From Bacteroidales bacterium (lineage in GTDB: Bacteria; Bacteroidota; Bacteroidia; Bacteroidales; Muribaculaceae), in the NCBI GenBank assembly GCA_900752535.1, contig CAADVV010000072.1, positions 1 through 14,251 of the forward strand: a DNA stretch of 14,251 nucleotides, read 5' to 3'. The notes under the pieces are model-generated. The model searched no databases and was not told the origin of the DNA. It saw nothing but the letters and a program-made list of their open reading frames with translations. This document shows positions 13,624 through 14,251 of the stretch, one piece after another. The stretch's first letter is position 1. Every line of letters begins with the position of its first letter. The position numbers were made by a program, and so were the translations under genes.

Positions 13624-14250
13624 GCCGTAACGGATTTATTGCGCAAGACCACCCACACCACGATGGGGATTCCCAGCAGCGCGGTGATGGCGTTGATCGG
13701 CAGGGTGAACAGTTTGGAAACGAGGTCGCAAAGCAGCAGCACGGAAGCACCCGAAAGAACGGTGCCCGGCACGAGCACCCGATGGTCACTGTTGCGGAAC
13801 AGCATCCGCGTGACGTGGGGCATGGCCAGCCCGATGAAACCTATCGGACCGCAAAAGGCGGTCACCGTGCCGGCCAGCAACGTCGTGGAGAGGAACAGCA
13901 GTCCGCGTGAGCGACGGACGTTCAGCCCCATCGTCACGGCATACTCCTCGCCGAACAGCAGCAGGTTGAGCGGCTTGATGGTGATTACGGCCAACAACAA
14001 TCCGGCGATAATCGACGGGATGAGTACCGCAAGCTGATTGAAGGTCACGTCGCCGAGCGATCCCATCGTCCAGATGACGAACATTTTCAAGGATTCATCG
14101 TTGGCAACATACTGCAATATTTGGACGACCGCACCGATTCCCGACGAGAACATCATGCCGAGAATCAGAATTACCATGATATCTTTGATGCGGTGTCCGA
14201 CGGCGGCGATGACAACCAACACGATTGCCGCTCCGAGCCCTGCCGACCCA
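13620..14250 (-). CDS. fecD: FecCD-family ABC permease, N-terminus beyond the window
   Basis: The C-terminal 210 residues or so of an iron-chelate or vitamin B12 type permease; the gene enters from beyond the right edge. The GTG at 14222 is an internal codon and not a start. The hallmark GPIGFIGLAMPHVTRMLFRNSDHRVLVPGTVL lies about two-thirds along, matching the GxxGFxGLxxPHxxR and DHRxLxP family motifs. Several membrane helices surround it. It passes substrate across the inner membrane and works with the ATPase encoded directly after it with a four-base overlap. The substrate-binding protein and the TonB-linked receptor, if present, would lie to the right. Confidence 0.92.
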   Translation of the reverse strand, partial: GSAGLGAAIVLVVIAAVGHRIKDIMVILILGMMFSSGIGAVVQILQYVANDESLKMFVIWTMGSLGDVTFNQLAVLIPSIIAGLLLAVITIKPLNLLLFGEEYAVTMGLNVRRSRGLLFLSTTLLAGTVTAFCGPIGFIGLAMPHVTRMLFRNSDHRVLVPGTVLSGASVLLLCDLVSKLFTLPINAITALLGIPIVVWVVLRNKSVTA

Positions 14251-14251
14251 G

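Noticed and set aside
13100..13789. 229-residue minus-strand frame
   Set aside because: It overlaps the ATPase and permease genes in another frame and has the Arg/Pro-rich look of a shadow.
1..14251. Integrase, att sites, CRISPR array, tRNA or rRNA
   Set aside because: I found no tyrosine recombinase, no spaced identical repeats of CRISPR type and no tRNA-like cloverleaf by eye. The ends of the mobile element are therefore not defined.

Overview
This window reads as Bacteroidota DNA, most likely Bacteroidales. The evidence is promoter -7 elements of the TAnnTTTG type, a MobV relaxase with Bacteroidales-type neighbours, a short mobile-element SSB, an HU protein and an OmpA-like outer-membrane protein. 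Two kinds of DNA are joined. Positions 1 to about 10,750 are a mobile or accessory region of moderate GC. From about 10,850 to the right edge the DNA is clearly GC-richer and carries a chromosomal-looking transport operon. The GC-rich side would fit an Alistipes-like host, but that is inference from composition alone.

Layout. (1) 127-915: three small genes of unknown function in a row. (2) 916-1595: 680 bases with no secure gene. They hold a hairpin, a G/A-rich minus-strand reading and a possible 47-residue minus-strand ORF behind a TAnnTTTG element. (3) 1596-2345: a short SSB and a convergent HU gene, separated by a hairpin terminator. (4) 2413-3232, minus strand: a 34-residue membrane miniprotein, then a serine-recombinase-like protein with most catalytic residues replaced, probably a DNA-binding regulator. 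(5) 3233-3470: a divergent control region with repeated operator-like motifs. (6) 3471-9939: a tight plus-strand mobilization operon. It encodes a lipoprotein, two unknown soluble proteins, a membrane protein, a winged-helix-like protein, a candidate oriT, the MobV relaxase and an OmpA-like outer-membrane protein, and ends at a strong terminator. (7) 10,040-10,746, minus strand: a DUF2284 cysteine-rich protein coupled to the surviving C-terminal tail of a FecE-like ATPase. (8) 10,848-14,250, minus strand: FecCD permease (cut by the window edge), FecE-type ATPase, a two-part ThrE/YjjPB-type exporter and a DUF6064-like membrane protein.

Working together. Region 6 looks like a mobilization cassette that brings its own envelope proteins; no integrase or coupling protein is visible, so it must rely on genes outside the window or on a helper element. 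The dead recombinase and the repeats between it and the operon look like a local control switch. On the right, iron-siderophore or heme uptake genes share a transcription unit with a small-molecule exporter. The second, orphan fecE tail next to DUF2284 shows that this locus was rearranged, possibly when the mobile DNA arrived.
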